From assembly GCA_021803345.1 (NCBI GenBank), contig JAJZLS010000067.1:1-63897 (forward strand): 63,897 nt of DNA, given 5' to 3'. Positions within the stretch are counted from its first letter, which is position 1; each line of letters starts with the position of its first letter. This stretch comes from Actinomycetes bacterium (GTDB taxonomy: Bacteria; Actinomycetota; Acidimicrobiia; Acidimicrobiales; Acidimicrobiaceae). Shown here in pieces: positions 45,514 through 54,815 of the stretch. The notes under the pieces are model-generated. The model did no database searches. It was not told the DNA's origin and saw nothing but the letters and a program-made list of their open reading frames with translations. Both the position numbers and the translations under genes were made by a program.

Positions 45514-47604
45514 TTAGTTGGAAATATGCAGCACGAGATTGCCGTATTGGTCAAATATTCCTGTTGATCCCGGCGGGATAAGAACCGTGGTGAATGCGGC
45601 TTCCACTATGCTTACCGGGTCTATTTGCTGACCTGGAAGCACCTGGTCCCAGTCATACACTTGCGCCAAATGCCAATCGCCCTGTAGGAAAATCTTCCTC
45701 TCTCCCTTGGCCGTCAGAGTTCTCGAGGAATCGGTCTCTTGTGGCTTGAGACTTGCCTTAGGTACTGGCCCTATTGCGTCCACTCGAATTGCGCCAAGTT
45801 CGGTTCCCGCCTCTTCATTCCCTGCACCTTTCCCATACAGTGTCTGGTATCTTTCAGCAAACACTTTTTGAATATCTGTCATCTCGGTTTCACCAAATCG
45901 AGCCCAGGGTACTTCAATCTCGACACCTATCATTTGACGGCGGAATCTAAGTGTCATATAGCGCTTCAAAGTTATTTGCGATCGGGAGAAGTTTTCTTGC
46001 TCCATCACCGCTAAAAGCTCGTTTTCAAGTTCGTCGAGAGAACTATTGATAAGTTCAGGATCAGTTGGCAATGAGTAATGGCAGGTCATCATTTTGGTGT
46101 GAACGACGTCCGCCATGGCGATCCCAAAGGCCGAAAATACTGGTGAGGTTGGAAAAACAACGATTGTATGTATGCCTAAATCTCGAGCGAATCCCACTGC
46201 ATGTATTGCGGCAGCGCCGCCAAAGGCATATAGCACGAAATCTCCGGGCAGGTACCCGCTTCGGATAACCTGACGGCGAATCAGGTCAGCCATTTTCCCA
46301 TTGATTATCTGGTGTATACCAGCGGCAACTTCTAATTCGTCCAGGTTGAGAACTGAAGCCACTTTTTGCAACGCTTCGGATGCTTTTTCGGGATGCAGCG
46401 GGTGTGCCCCACCCAGGAAATACTCTGGGTCCAGAATTCTTAAGGCGACGTTGGCGTCAGTGACGGTTGGTTGATTACCACCCTGTCCATACGATGCGGG
46501 ACCCGGGTCGGCGCCAGCGCTTGCCGGACCGACGATAAGTCTTCCAAGCTGAGGATCCGCATGAGCGATTGTCCCGCCTCCGGCTCCGATAGATTCGATT
46601 TCGATTATCGGTTGCAAAATTCGAAAGCGGTCAAACACAGGTTCCGTGGCATAACGCCAGTAACCGTTTGAGTAAAGTCCCACGTCGAAGCTGGTTCCCC
46701 CCATATCAGCGGTGATAACTTGGGAATGGCCAAGAAGCTGGGCCATCTGAGAAGTTGCAAGCATTCCTCCAGCCGGCCCAGATTGCAAGGTTGCAACTGG
46801 GGCACATTGCTCGGGACTTGCTAAGCCCCCATTACCCTGCATCAGCAGGAATATTCCCCCAAACCCCGCCTGGCGCAATTGCTGCTCAAGGTGGGAAAGG
46901 TACTGCTTGACCTTTGGTCCGACAAAACAGTCAGCTAATACAGTATTCATGCGGGCATACTCGCCGGCTACTCGAGCTAAGCGGTGGCTGTAAGAACTGT
47001 AGATTCGTTCTCCATAGGCACTTTCGACGTAGTCAAGTACCTTTTGCTCGTGTTCGGGATTTGCCCACGAGTTCAGCAAGCAGACTGCGAGGGCCTCCAC
47101 TTTATGGATTTCGATCAGTTCGTCAACTGCAGTGTTAATTGCCTCGGTGCTGAGAGGAATTACTGGATTTCCCTCAGCATCCATTCGTTCAGGTACTCCC
47201 TTGATCAGATGACGATCGACTAACGGAGTGGGTTTACTCAGAAACATCACGTGGCGAATTTCCTCTTCGGAAAGTCCATCAACACGGCCAATCGCCCGCA
47301 TTATGTAGGGCGTGTCTTCGAAGCCCTTGGTTGTGACTAAACCGACTTTCGCGCCGTCCCTGGTCAGCAGTGCGTTGGTGGCGATAGTGCTTCCGTGGGT
47401 GATTCTCTGAGTATCTCCGAGAAGATTCGAAAGTGGCTCTGAGATTATCTCAGCTGCGCGTTTCAACGCATCCATGACTCCATTTGCGGGATCGGATGGG
47501 GTTGTGGGGGCCTTGCTCATGTACACCGTGCCAGAGTTGCCGACTAGTGCCACATCAGTGAAAGTACCGCCAATATCAACACCGATAATCCATTTATCCC
47601 TCAT
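45514..47604 (-). CDS. HyuA-type subunit, copy 3
   Basis: A 696-residue protein: MRDKWIIGVDIGGTFTDVAL, ITHGSTIATNALLTRDGA, DMGGTSFDVGLY and IRSGYLPGDFVLYAFGG. It is the first gene of the minus-strand operon that ends with the IclR gene. The ATG at 47604 is chosen over 47661 because GGGGGAT stands 5 bases before it. The longer start would also place the operator and -10 box inside the coding region. Confidence 0.88.
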   Translation of the reverse strand: MRDKWIIGVDIGGTFTDVALVGNSGTVYMSKAPTTPSDPANGVMDALKRAAEIISEPLSNLLGDTQRITHGSTIATNALLTRDGAKVGLVTTKGFEDTPYIMRAIGRVDGLSEEEIRHVMFLSKPTPLVDRHLIKGVPERMDAEGNPVIPLSTEAINTAVDELIEIHKVEALAVCLLNSWANPEHEQKVLDYVESAYGERIYSSYSHRLARVAGEYARMNTVLADCFVGPKVKQYLSHLEQQLRQAGFGGIFLLMQGNGGLASPEQCAPVATLQSGPAGGMLATSQMAQLLGHSQVITADMGGTSFDVGLYSNGYWRYATEPVFDRFRILQPIIEIESIGAGGGTIAHADPQLGRLIVGPASAGADPGPASYGQGGNQPTVTDANVALRILDPEYFLGGAHPLHPEKASEALQKVASVLNLDELEVAAGIHQIINGKMADLIRRQVIRSGYLPGDFVLYAFGGAAAIHAVGFARDLGIHTIVVFPTSPVFSAFGIAMADVVHTKMMTCHYSLPTDPELINSSLDELENELLAVMEQENFSRSQITLKRYMTLRFRRQMIGVEIEVPWARFGETEMTDIQKVFAERYQTLYGKGAGNEEAGTELGAIRVDAIGPVPKASLKPQETDSSRTLTAKGERKIFLQGDWHLAQVYDWDQVLPGQQIDPVSIVEAAFTTVLIPPGSTGIFDQYGNLVLHISN

Positions 47605-47617
47605 GTATCCCCCTTTT

Positions 47618-47632
47618 CGGAACAATGTTCCA
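47618..47632 (-). promoter_or_regulatory. Operator palindrome, regulon site 4
   Basis: CGGAACAATGTTCCA, abutting the -10 box on its downstream side and ending 13 bases before the HyuA copy 3 start codon. Binding here would block transcription start of the operon that also seems to contain the iclR-type gene. Confidence 0.75.
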
Positions 47633-47661
47633 TTTATACTCTTATGACACAGATTCGTCAA
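47633..47661 (-). promoter_or_regulatory. Promoter of the Hyu-CoA-transferase-Ltp-IclR operon
   Basis: On the minus strand TTGACG (47661-47656), a 17-bp spacer and TATAAA (47638-47633). Confidence 0.7.
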
Positions 47662-47996
47662 GAAAAAGGCGAGTTATTTTTGCGGTTAAAATTTGTGCGG
47701 TTTCCGTGAAGGTTGCAAGATTGCTCTGCCAAAAGGGGATAGAGTGGCTGTCACCCCAAAAAGTTACAGAGGTTTCTGGGATTTTCAGTGTTCGTTATGG
47801 GAGTTAGAATCCCGCAGTGAGCTCGATGACGTTTTGGGAAGATGCTCCATATTCGAAAAGCGGAGATTCAAGATTCGGTAACTTATCCGAAAACAAATAT
47901 TCTTTGAAGTCTTGGTAGAGGGTAGGTTGAAACCTGGCCCCGGGGTGTCATGGGAAATGCTTGCAAGTAATGCGTCAACGATGCAGAGTCATGTCA
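47662..47996. other. Intergenic, no gene recognised
   Basis: About 330 bases between the hyuA promoter and the end of the hydrolase gene. No stem with U-run and no coding pattern is seen. Confidence 0.45.
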
Positions 47997-49181
47997 TCAG
48001 TCCTGGGTTCGCAAGATCTGCCAGTCTGTCAATGGCTGTGCCTTGTACGGCCCAAGAGATCCTTTTCCGATCAGAAGCTCTGCACTTTCAAATGGTTTTC
48101 CCTGGATTCTGTCGGATATCCAATCCGCTGCCAAGTCTGTTCCGTTCATGCCAATCAGAGAAGCAACGCCCTCGCTACCGTGAAACGCGTCTTCGAGTAC
48201 AACAAGTTGTTTAGGGCCACCAAGGTTATTCTGGTAAAGGTCCCTGGCTTCACCGATACTTGTGAGTGGATCGAATTCGCCGATGCACACGAGCGTTGGA
48301 CAGCTCACCTTGACCGAACTCATCAACTGGTCTGTTCGGATAAAATCATCCAGGTCATCATCGTCGAGGCCAGTCATGTACTTGAGGACTTTGTGAAATC
48401 TGGGTGGTGCAGAGTAAATAAGTGGCCCAAGATCTCCGAATGCTGCATGGAGCAATGCTACTGCTTTGATGCGGTCATCATTTGAAGCCAGTTCTAAAGC
48501 CCACCGCGTTCCTAAACTGGATCCAATTACCCAGGCGTCATCTCCCGCCCAAAGACCCTGTTGGCTGAGATCGTTTAGGACCGTTTTCAGGGCAGTAAGG
48601 TAGTTGCCTTTTTTGAGACGAATTCCTTGTAGTGTTCTGGCTTCTCCCTGGCCGGGTCCATCGACCGCCAGGACTTGGAACCCGCGGGAAATAAATGGTT
48701 CTGCGAGCGGTCCAATTGATGAAGTTTCTTTCGTGCCGTCCATTCCTGGAATATATATCAGCAGCGGGTCGCTTTCGGAGCGGCTGTGAAAGAGGGCCGG
48801 CAATGTTTTACCCTCAAATGGAATGTTCAGACGCTGAATTTTATGTTCAGCCAGGCCGATGACAGCGTCCATGCAGCTTTGCGCCTCTGCCATGAGATGT
48901 CTTTTTAGTGCTGTATCAGAAAAGATATTGTGCTGAGCTTCAATCAGGTTGCGTATTGCTAGTTCATAGATCTTGAGTGCCGTTTTGCGATGCCCTGATT
49001 TGCTTGCTGATTGCGCTAACTCTTTTTGTCGGATCCCTTCGATACCTAAAATTTTAGGTATCATCATTTCAGATTTCACAGATCCCGGATAACGGCGGCG
49101 TCCGCTTTCTGCATTCACCGATATTCCACTGGTTCGGACAAGCCAGTCCTGTACCCATTGTTGTTCGAAGTCGCGCTCCAT
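47997..49181 (-). CDS. Alpha/beta hydrolase with helical cap (C-C hydrolase type)
   Basis: A 394-residue serine-type hydrolase. A helical N-terminal region of about 130 residues precedes the core. The nucleophile elbow is VIGSSLGTRWAL, the acid lies in CIGEFDPLT and the His in EDAFHGSEG. The LIYIPGMDGTKE oxyanion region and the overall build resemble 2,6-dihydroxypseudooxynicotine hydrolase and its relatives, which cut a C-C bond. The start is ATG 49181 with AAGGAGAAG in front; the frame is open 54 bases further upstream. It follows the orphan receptor gene by 69 bases and shares its regulated promoter. Confidence 0.82.
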   Translation of the reverse strand: MERDFEQQWVQDWLVRTSGISVNAESGRRRYPGSVKSEMMIPKILGIEGIRQKELAQSASKSGHRKTALKIYELAIRNLIEAQHNIFSDTALKRHLMAEAQSCMDAVIGLAEHKIQRLNIPFEGKTLPALFHSRSESDPLLIYIPGMDGTKETSSIGPLAEPFISRGFQVLAVDGPGQGEARTLQGIRLKKGNYLTALKTVLNDLSQQGLWAGDDAWVIGSSLGTRWALELASNDDRIKAVALLHAAFGDLGPLIYSAPPRFHKVLKYMTGLDDDDLDDFIRTDQLMSSVKVSCPTLVCIGEFDPLTSIGEARDLYQNNLGGPKQLVVLEDAFHGSEGVASLIGMNGTDLAADWISDRIQGKPFESAELLIGKGSLGPYKAQPLTDWQILRTQD

Positions 49182-49250
49182 GTAAATCTTCTCCTTGTAT
49201 TTTCTACGGATTGCTACCCAAGTTGAGTTCAGCAACTTCTTTCGAATGCG

Positions 49251-50513
49251 TCATTTAGCGACGGTTGTACCGTCTTTACCGGAGACAATGGAAAATGATT
49301 TTCCATTCCACTGGCCTATCCAGACGTCGCTTCCACTTGTTCCCACATGATTTTGTGCGCTGATATTGTAAAGACCGAACGATTCAGGGACGTTCTTTAC
49401 CTTTGTTTGAAGGTAATTTTTCAGCTGAGGTGCAGTGGCTTTAACACCGAGGGCTTTTAATGCCCGTACCATGATCATGAATGCATCTACCGGAAGGCCC
49501 CAGCCAGTATTTGGTTGACCTCCAGCTGCCGTGACTATTTTGTCAAAGACCGAAAGATAAGACTGAAGTGGGGTTGGCAGCGACGACGGAGAAAAATAGA
49601 GTGGCCCAAGTGGGAGGTATAAGTGTGTCGGGAGAATAGATGATAAGGCAGTTAGTTCCGATTGCAATGCATTCCCTGAAGTCGCGAAAGTGGGTATATT
49701 TGACATTCCAAGCGACGACATAGCCCGAAGAACTGTACCGAATGGAGTCCCGGTAGTTGATATAAAGATTGCCTGAGGGTTCGTTGCTTTGATAGCCGAC
49801 ATCTGCGGTACAACGTTTAGAGCTGTGGGATCGTAAGTCTGATGTGAGATCACGGTTACACCGCTGCCACTTGGGCTTTTTAGCGCAGCTTCCAGCTCGT
49901 TATATCCGTCGAGGCCACTGGCATCTGACGAGTTTATGATTGCGATGCGGTTATACCCGCTTACCTTCATGAAATTGACTATAGATCCCTCAAGATATTT
50001 CGTCGAAATTCCTGCCGCAAATACGTAACTATGTGGCTTGGGATTTGCCACTGGAGACAGGTCGTATATCACCGGTCCTGTCGAACCGGCCAGTGCATCT
50101 ACAGCATTGTCAACTGGGCTTATGCTTCCATTGAGCAGAAAAGGAACCCCAGAATGGATTAGATTTGTTGCCTGGGATACAGCGGTAGCCGGGTTGCTTT
50201 GATTATTTACGATATCTAGAGTTATCGGGTGACCGTCAATCCCCCCAGAGTGATTGACGTATGCAGCAAAGGCGGTTAGTGCATGGCTAGCAATACTCCC
50301 GAGCGTAGCTCCTGGACCGGTAAGTGACAATATTGCGTGTACCACATATGGCGATTGTGACGAAGCTGCTGTCGTAGTGGATGTACTTGCCGCTGGCTTT
50401 GCTGCAGAGCTTGACGTACCACAGCCCGCCAGAATCAAAGCACAAGCGAGAAAGGCGATTTTCAGCTTACGTCCCGACCAATATTCCCCCGAACGCCATA
50501 GTCGCAATGACAT
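49251..50513 (-). CDS. LivK-type ABC receptor lipoprotein (orphan)
   Basis: A 420-residue type I periplasmic-binding protein of the branched-chain amino acid/amide class. Lipobox LAGC (Cys31) is followed by an Ala/Ser/Thr linker. Fold blocks are VVHAILSLTGPGATLGS, FAAYVNHSGGIDGHPITL and DNAVDALAGSTGPVIYDL. No Liv-type permease or ATPase gene is near, so it must share a transporter encoded elsewhere or act as a sensor. The ATG at 50513 is chosen for the AGGGGGGG before it; an in-frame start at 50618 would hide the signal peptide. Confidence 0.87.
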   Translation of the reverse strand: MSLRLWRSGEYWSGRKLKIAFLACALILAGCGTSSSAAKPAASTSTTTAASSQSPYVVHAILSLTGPGATLGSIASHALTAFAAYVNHSGGIDGHPITLDIVNNQSNPATAVSQATNLIHSGVPFLLNGSISPVDNAVDALAGSTGPVIYDLSPVANPKPHSYVFAAGISTKYLEGSIVNFMKVSGYNRIAIINSSDASGLDGYNELEAALKSPSGSGVTVISHQTYDPTALNVVPQMSAIKATNPQAIFISTTGTPFGTVLRAMSSLGMSNIPTFATSGNALQSELTALSSILPTHLYLPLGPLYFSPSSLPTPLQSYLSVFDKIVTAAGGQPNTGWGLPVDAFMIMVRALKALGVKATAPQLKNYLQTKVKNVPESFGLYNISAQNHVGTSGSDVWIGQWNGKSFSIVSGKDGTTVAK

Positions 50514-50663
50514 ATTGGCACCCCCCCCTAAATATGGCAGTGTTAAAACAGCCATGTAGTGTTGAGAAAATCTAGACGATTCCAGCAACGACTCAATGGC
50601 TTGGTGACGAATTGTCACTTGTCCAAAAATCTCTGTTCTTCGAACGCCGATTACCAGGAGTTA

Positions 50664-50678
50664 TGGAACAATGTTCCA
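50664..50678 (-). promoter_or_regulatory. Operator palindrome, regulon site 5
   Basis: TGGAACAATGTTCCA, a perfect palindrome at the downstream edge of the -10 box of the LivK-hydrolase promoter. Confidence 0.75.
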
Positions 50679-50706
50679 TTTTACTATAGTGTCTTATAGC
50701 AGTCAA
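50678..50706 (-). promoter_or_regulatory. Promoter of the LivK-hydrolase operon
   Basis: On the minus strand TTGACT (50706-50701), a 17-bp spacer and TAAAAT (50683-50678). The last base is shared with the operator. Confidence 0.6.
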
Positions 50707-50986
50707 TGGGGATGAGTCATTTCTGCAGATAAAAGTAAGGTATTTGAGCCGCTCTTTTATCGATCGGGGTTCCCCTGGGATGCCAGCTTTAATATTCATC
50801 CATGTGATGAAATTAAACAACTGATATGCAGGTATTAAGTAGCTATTTCAGGAATTCTGGATTGACAAAATGACTGCAATAATTGTCCCAATGGAAACTT
50901 GACACGGCAAGATATGATTTAGGTGTGATGATCTAAGCTTTGGATAGCTGATGCGGCCTTCGTTTTGATGGCGGAATGCTGGGCAA
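50707..50986. other. Divergent spacer before the M24 gene
   Basis: Two TTGACA boxes (50862-50867 and 50899-50904) point toward the plus-strand M24 gene. Neither has a clear -10 at the right distance. No operator palindrome serves this direction. Confidence 0.35.
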
Positions 50987-52141
50987 ATGGAATATCCATG
51001 TTTTTCTGATGATGAATTCTATCGACGCCACCAAGAGGTGCGCGCGCGAATGGCTGCCAACAATGTGGAAGTTTTAGTGATGTTCGGCTCAGGAAGGAGT
51101 CCCAATATTCACTATCTCAGCAACTGGCTATCAACTCGGGAAGCACATTTGATATTTCCTGCAGTTGGAGAGGGGACATTATTCATTCAGCTTTCTAACC
51201 ACGTTGAGACGGCTGCGCGTATGGCGATCCTGAACGATGTTCGATTTGGTGGGAGAAGCGCGAGCGGTCTTCCGTCATCAATCGAACGAGTGACAGAGGA
51301 ACTTATCGCCCGTGGCTACGGCGAAACCCGCATAGGGATTGTTGGACCGCTTCCTTTCCAGCAATACAGCTATTTGCGCGATCACATGGAGCATGCAGAC
51401 TTCGTTGAATTTACACATGTTCTGAATCAGCTACGTCAGCGCAAGAGTGCGGAAGAGATCGAGAGGATTAGAGAAGCTTCAGAGCTTGCCGACCTCTCAA
51501 TAGTGGCACTCAAGGAGCAACTGCGGCCTGGTCTTACAGGTTACGACATTGTCAAGATTCTGGAAGATTCCTACCTTTCTAAGGGCGGAACCAACGGAAT
51601 CCACTATTTTCTCTGCACAGCGATGTCGGATCCAAATATCTGTATTCCCAGCCAGTATCCAACCAGTCGTACTGTCGAGCTCGGAGATGTTTGCGTGCTC
51701 GAGATTAGCGTAGATCTCTTCGGCTATTCAGGTCAGGTGTTGCGAACTTTTGTGGTTGGAGAAGGACCCTCACCATTGTATGCCGAGCTGTTTGAAGTAG
51801 CACGGGATACGTTCGAAGGGATTCGAGCGGTGCTTCGAGCTGGAGCGACGGTAGCAGACGTTGTAGCGGTGAGTGATGTTATCGATTCGAGAGGGTTTAG
51901 CTTGGGGGATGATCTTCTTCACGGAGCCGGCCAGCTGCCGCCCATAGTTCGAACACGCCAGACATCATCCGGACAAAACGAAGGCTTTCGTTTTGAAGAG
52001 GATATGTGTGTTGTGATACAGCCTAATGTAATTAATAAAGAGCGAACTGCCGGTGTCCAGTACGGTGAGATGGTGCACATTACTGGAGCCGGTAATCGGC
52101 GCCTCCATGCCGCTGAAGAGGGCTTGCTTGTTTGCCCATAG
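50987..52141 (+). CDS. M24-fold (creatinase/prolidase-like) protein with lost metal ligands, copy 1
   Basis: A 384-residue pita-bread protein. The creatinase N-domain (IHYLSNWLSTREAHLIF) is followed by the M24 domain from about residue 155. The five metal ligands of peptidases are mostly gone. The Asp pair is replaced in VLEISVDLFGYSGQVLRTF (Glu and Gln). The first Glu is Gln in VVIQPNVI and the second is lost in GVQYGEMVHIT. The active His region LLHGAGQLPP remains. This pattern suits a metal-free C-N hydrolase such as creatinase. It precedes the amidohydrolase gene by about 220 bp. Confidence 0.8.
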   Translation: MEYPCFSDDEFYRRHQEVRARMAANNVEVLVMFGSGRSPNIHYLSNWLSTREAHLIFPAVGEGTLFIQLSNHVETAARMAILNDVRFGGRSASGLPSSIERVTEELIARGYGETRIGIVGPLPFQQYSYLRDHMEHADFVEFTHVLNQLRQRKSAEEIERIREASELADLSIVALKEQLRPGLTGYDIVKILEDSYLSKGGTNGIHYFLCTAMSDPNICIPSQYPTSRTVELGDVCVLEISVDLFGYSGQVLRTFVVGEGPSPLYAELFEVARDTFEGIRAVLRAGATVADVVAVSDVIDSRGFSLGDDLLHGAGQLPPIVRTRQTSSGQNEGFRFEEDMCVVIQPNVINKERTAGVQYGEMVHITGAGNRRLHAAEEGLLVCP

Positions 52142-52363
52142 AAGTACTTTACATTAACCCGGCATTTATCGCCGTGGCAAATGCGTAGTTGTGGCAAATG
52201 ATAAGACTGCATCAGTTGTTAGCCATATCAGAGCTACTCGATTCGGCGACTGGCTCTGTGGCATGGTAGTAACAGGCAAAATCCCAGGTGAATATGATAT
52301 GCTATCGAGCAGTTAAACAATCCAGCCTGGTTCTCGCTTAGCTTCGATCGTTGAGGAGGATTT

Positions 52364-53389
52364 ATGTCAAATACAGGCGGAGAGAGTATTTTTGGACGCG
52401 CAATTGACGTGCACGGACATATGATTCCTCAGCAGCTATTTGAGGAAAATCACAATCGTCTGGAAAGCGCAGGTGTAAGTGTCGAGAAATCCCCCACGGG
52501 GGAGACCTTCCTATTAAATGGCGATCACAGGCTCGGTCCTATACAGGCTGGAATGTCATCGGTATCCAAAAGACTCGAGTGGATGGACGAACGGGGGATT
52601 TTCAATCAGTGGGTCTCTCCTGGAACAGGTTTGTTTACCTGGACGAGTTTTGATGAATCCCAAGCTCGAATATGGTACGAGCTGGTCAATAGCTCCATTT
52701 TAGAAGCAGCAAAGTCTTCGAATGGGAGATTGAGTCCATTGGTAGCGCTCTACCTTGGCGATCCTGAGCGGGCTGCGGCTGAGTTGAAGAATATGGTCAA
52801 TGATAATAAGTTAACTGGAGTATTTCTTAGTACACATCCATTGGAATGCGGGTCACTTGCTGACCCACCATTGTGGCCATTCTGGTCGGCAGTTGAAAGA
52901 CTCGGAGTGCCAGTTATGCTGCATCCACCAACTAATGGTCCATCTTGTCAGATAACTCCAGTGGTTTTACAAAATATAACCGGAAGGCTCATAGATACCA
53001 CATCGATAGCGGCCGAGATGTTGTTGAACGACTTCTTCTCAAGGTTTCCAAATGTCAAGATCATTCTGGTTCACGGTGGCGGAATGTTGCCCTATCAGAT
53101 ATTTCGTATGGATGGGCTCAATAGGGCTGGGCTAGTTCCGCAATCAATAGGTGGCAGAGCGTTCACCGACGATATAAGGAATTTCTATTATGACACAGTG
53201 GCCCTTGACTCAATCAGTTTGGAGTTCCTGTTGAAAAGAGTAGGAGCGGGAAAGGTGCTTTTGGGGAGTGACGCGCCATTTACTATTGCAGATCCGGATC
53301 CCGTTGGGCGGGTCTTGGCAGCTGAAATCACCTATGCCGACCAGGAAGATATCTGTTGTAATAATGCATCCCGTCTAGCACTCCACTGA
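52364..53389 (+). CDS. Amidohydrolase-2 family (ACMSD-like) decarboxylase/hydrolase
   Basis: A 341-residue TIM-barrel metalloenzyme. It has IDVHGHMIP (His-x-His metal site), VMLHPP, IILVHGGGMLPYQ and LLGSDAPF with the metal-binding Asp. The ACMSD branch holds zinc-dependent nonoxidative decarboxylases of aromatic or ring-cleavage acids, and some hydrolases. It would be cytoplasmic. GAGGAGG precedes the ATG by 4 bases. Its neighbours suggest a step after ring cleavage or carboxylation, but the substrate is not determined. Confidence 0.85.
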   Translation: MSNTGGESIFGRAIDVHGHMIPQQLFEENHNRLESAGVSVEKSPTGETFLLNGDHRLGPIQAGMSSVSKRLEWMDERGIFNQWVSPGTGLFTWTSFDESQARIWYELVNSSILEAAKSSNGRLSPLVALYLGDPERAAAELKNMVNDNKLTGVFLSTHPLECGSLADPPLWPFWSAVERLGVPVMLHPPTNGPSCQITPVVLQNITGRLIDTTSIAAEMLLNDFFSRFPNVKIILVHGGGMLPYQIFRMDGLNRAGLVPQSIGGRAFTDDIRNFYYDTVALDSISLEFLLKRVGAGKVLLGSDAPFTIADPDPVGRVLAAEITYADQEDICCNNASRLALH

Positions 53390-53799
53390 ACACGCTATGA
53401 TCAGAATGTCAGTCAGCTTTCCAACTCTGACCAAAATGAACAATTATGTTCTTTCGAATCGGAAGTTGTAGATTTTTCTCATGTGATAACTCTGCTTGTG
53501 ATTTTTGTCATTATTGACAATAGAGGAGACCTCCTTGTCTAACTGGTCGGCAAAGATCTCAGTTAGAGCAACTAATGCCTCTTGCTCCCCAAGTAACCGA
53601 GTAGATCCAAGATCAAATTCGTGATTGAGGCAAAAGTAATGCAAGTTCGTACTTGAACAAACTCAAATGACCAACGTTAATCCAGTCACTTAGCTTTGCG
53701 TGTGAGAAGTTGAAGAGCCATTACCCAAGATAACGGTCTGTATTTTATTATCTGATGAAGCCCAGATAGATGATTATTGGCCAGTGAAGGATAATTCCA
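53390..53799. other. Intergenic, possible gene remnant on minus strand
   Basis: A minus-strand frame from TTG 53644 to 53444 encodes 66 residues with a protein-like stretch (LLGEQEALVALTEIFADQLD) but no ribosome site. It may be the remains of a decayed gene. Nothing else is recognised. Confidence 0.3.
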
Positions 53800-53828
53800 T
53801 TGACATAGCCACTGATAAGATATAAGCT
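53800..53828 (+). promoter_or_regulatory. Promoter of the third SsuABC-type operon
   Basis: TTGACA (53800-53805) with TAAGCT (53823-53828) at 17 bp. TATAAG at 53821-53826 is an alternative with a 15-bp spacer. Confidence 0.5.
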
Positions 53829-53841
53829 CATCATGCAAAAG

Positions 53842-53856
53842 TGGAATGATGTTCCA
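53842..53856 (+). promoter_or_regulatory. Operator palindrome, regulon site 6
   Basis: TGGAATGATGTTCCA, with arms TGGAA/TTCCA, centred about 14 bp downstream of the predicted start of transcription. Confidence 0.65.
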
Positions 53857-53920
53857 TCATGCGCTGCCTGACTGCCGGTGGGGGGAGCGCTTGACTCATT
53901 CGGGGGATGAGGATTGAATC

Positions 53921-54793
53921 GTGGATGACGTAAAGCTAGCGGCAGGGGATGATGTCCGGGGTTATAACAATCCTGAGAGGCGAGATTTACATCCTAACGC
54001 GACCCGAAGAAACGCCAACTCCAAGACCTCTTTGAGCAGAATGTCATCCCTGACAATATCGACTTTAGCAATAGTGGTCGGCATCGTCCTGTGGCAGATT
54101 ATTGGTCAGTTTTTTGTAGGAAATTCTCTTTTTTTGGCAACTCCTTTACAGACTCTAAACGGGGTCAGGGAGATGTGGGACTCGGGTGCACTACAAGAGG
54201 ATTTGATTGTTAGTGGTGAAGAATTTATATTTGGATTTTTAATTGGATCCATTGCTGGGATTCTGATTGGCGCGTTTATCGCCAAAAATCGCATAGCCAA
54301 GAGAATCTTTACCCCGTATATCTCTGGATTTTATGCCACACCAATAATTGCTCTAGCTCCAATAGTGATTCTCTGGTTTGGACTAGGTGTATGGTCGAAA
54401 GTCGTTGTGGTAATAAGCCTGGTTATTTTTCCTCAAATAATAAGTACTGAGGCGGGAATCAGAACCACAGATGAGACCTTGAGAGAGGTGGCCCGTTCTT
54501 ACGGCGCTTCTTCTGTGGAGGTATTTCGGAAAGTTGAAATGTGGTGGAGCCTTCCTTATATTCTCGCTGGGCTTAGGTTAGGGGTGGGACGAGCTCTAAT
54601 CGGGGTGGTAGTGGGGGAGTTATTCGGTGCTAAAGCTGGCTTAGGTTTTGCAATCAATAACGCCCAGGCTGAATTTAATATGCCTGAACTCTTTGCAGGC
54701 GTAGCGATCTTCGCGGTTTCGGGAATTGTATTTACCTATCTTCTTACGGTACTCGAAAGAGCTATAACTCCATGGGTGACTAACAGACTTTGA
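53921..54793 (+). CDS. ABC transporter permease, SsuC/TauC type
   Basis: A 290-residue membrane subunit. A polar N-terminus of about 45 residues is followed by roughly six hydrophobic segments. The EAA-type loop is DETLREVARSYGASSVEVFR followed by KVEMWWSLP. It starts with GTG after GGATGAGGA and is the first gene of the operon permease-ATPase-receptor-M24-SDR. The gene order differs from the other two Ssu-type sets in the window, so they are not simple copies of one another. Confidence 0.88.
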   Translation: MDDVKLAAGDDVRGYNNPERRDLHPNATRRNANSKTSLSRMSSLTISTLAIVVGIVLWQIIGQFFVGNSLFLATPLQTLNGVREMWDSGALQEDLIVSGEEFIFGFLIGSIAGILIGAFIAKNRIAKRIFTPYISGFYATPIIALAPIVILWFGLGVWSKVVVVISLVIFPQIISTEAGIRTTDETLREVARSYGASSVEVFRKVEMWWSLPYILAGLRLGVGRALIGVVVGELFGAKAGLGFAINNAQAEFNMPELFAGVAIFAVSGIVFTYLLTVLERAITPWVTNRL

Positions 54794-54815
54794 AAAAATG
54801 AGAAAGCATGCTTAG

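Noticed and set aside
53444-53644. 66-residue minus-strand ORF with a protein-like centre
   Set aside because: No start signal, no recognisable family; kept only as a possible remnant in the spacer entry.
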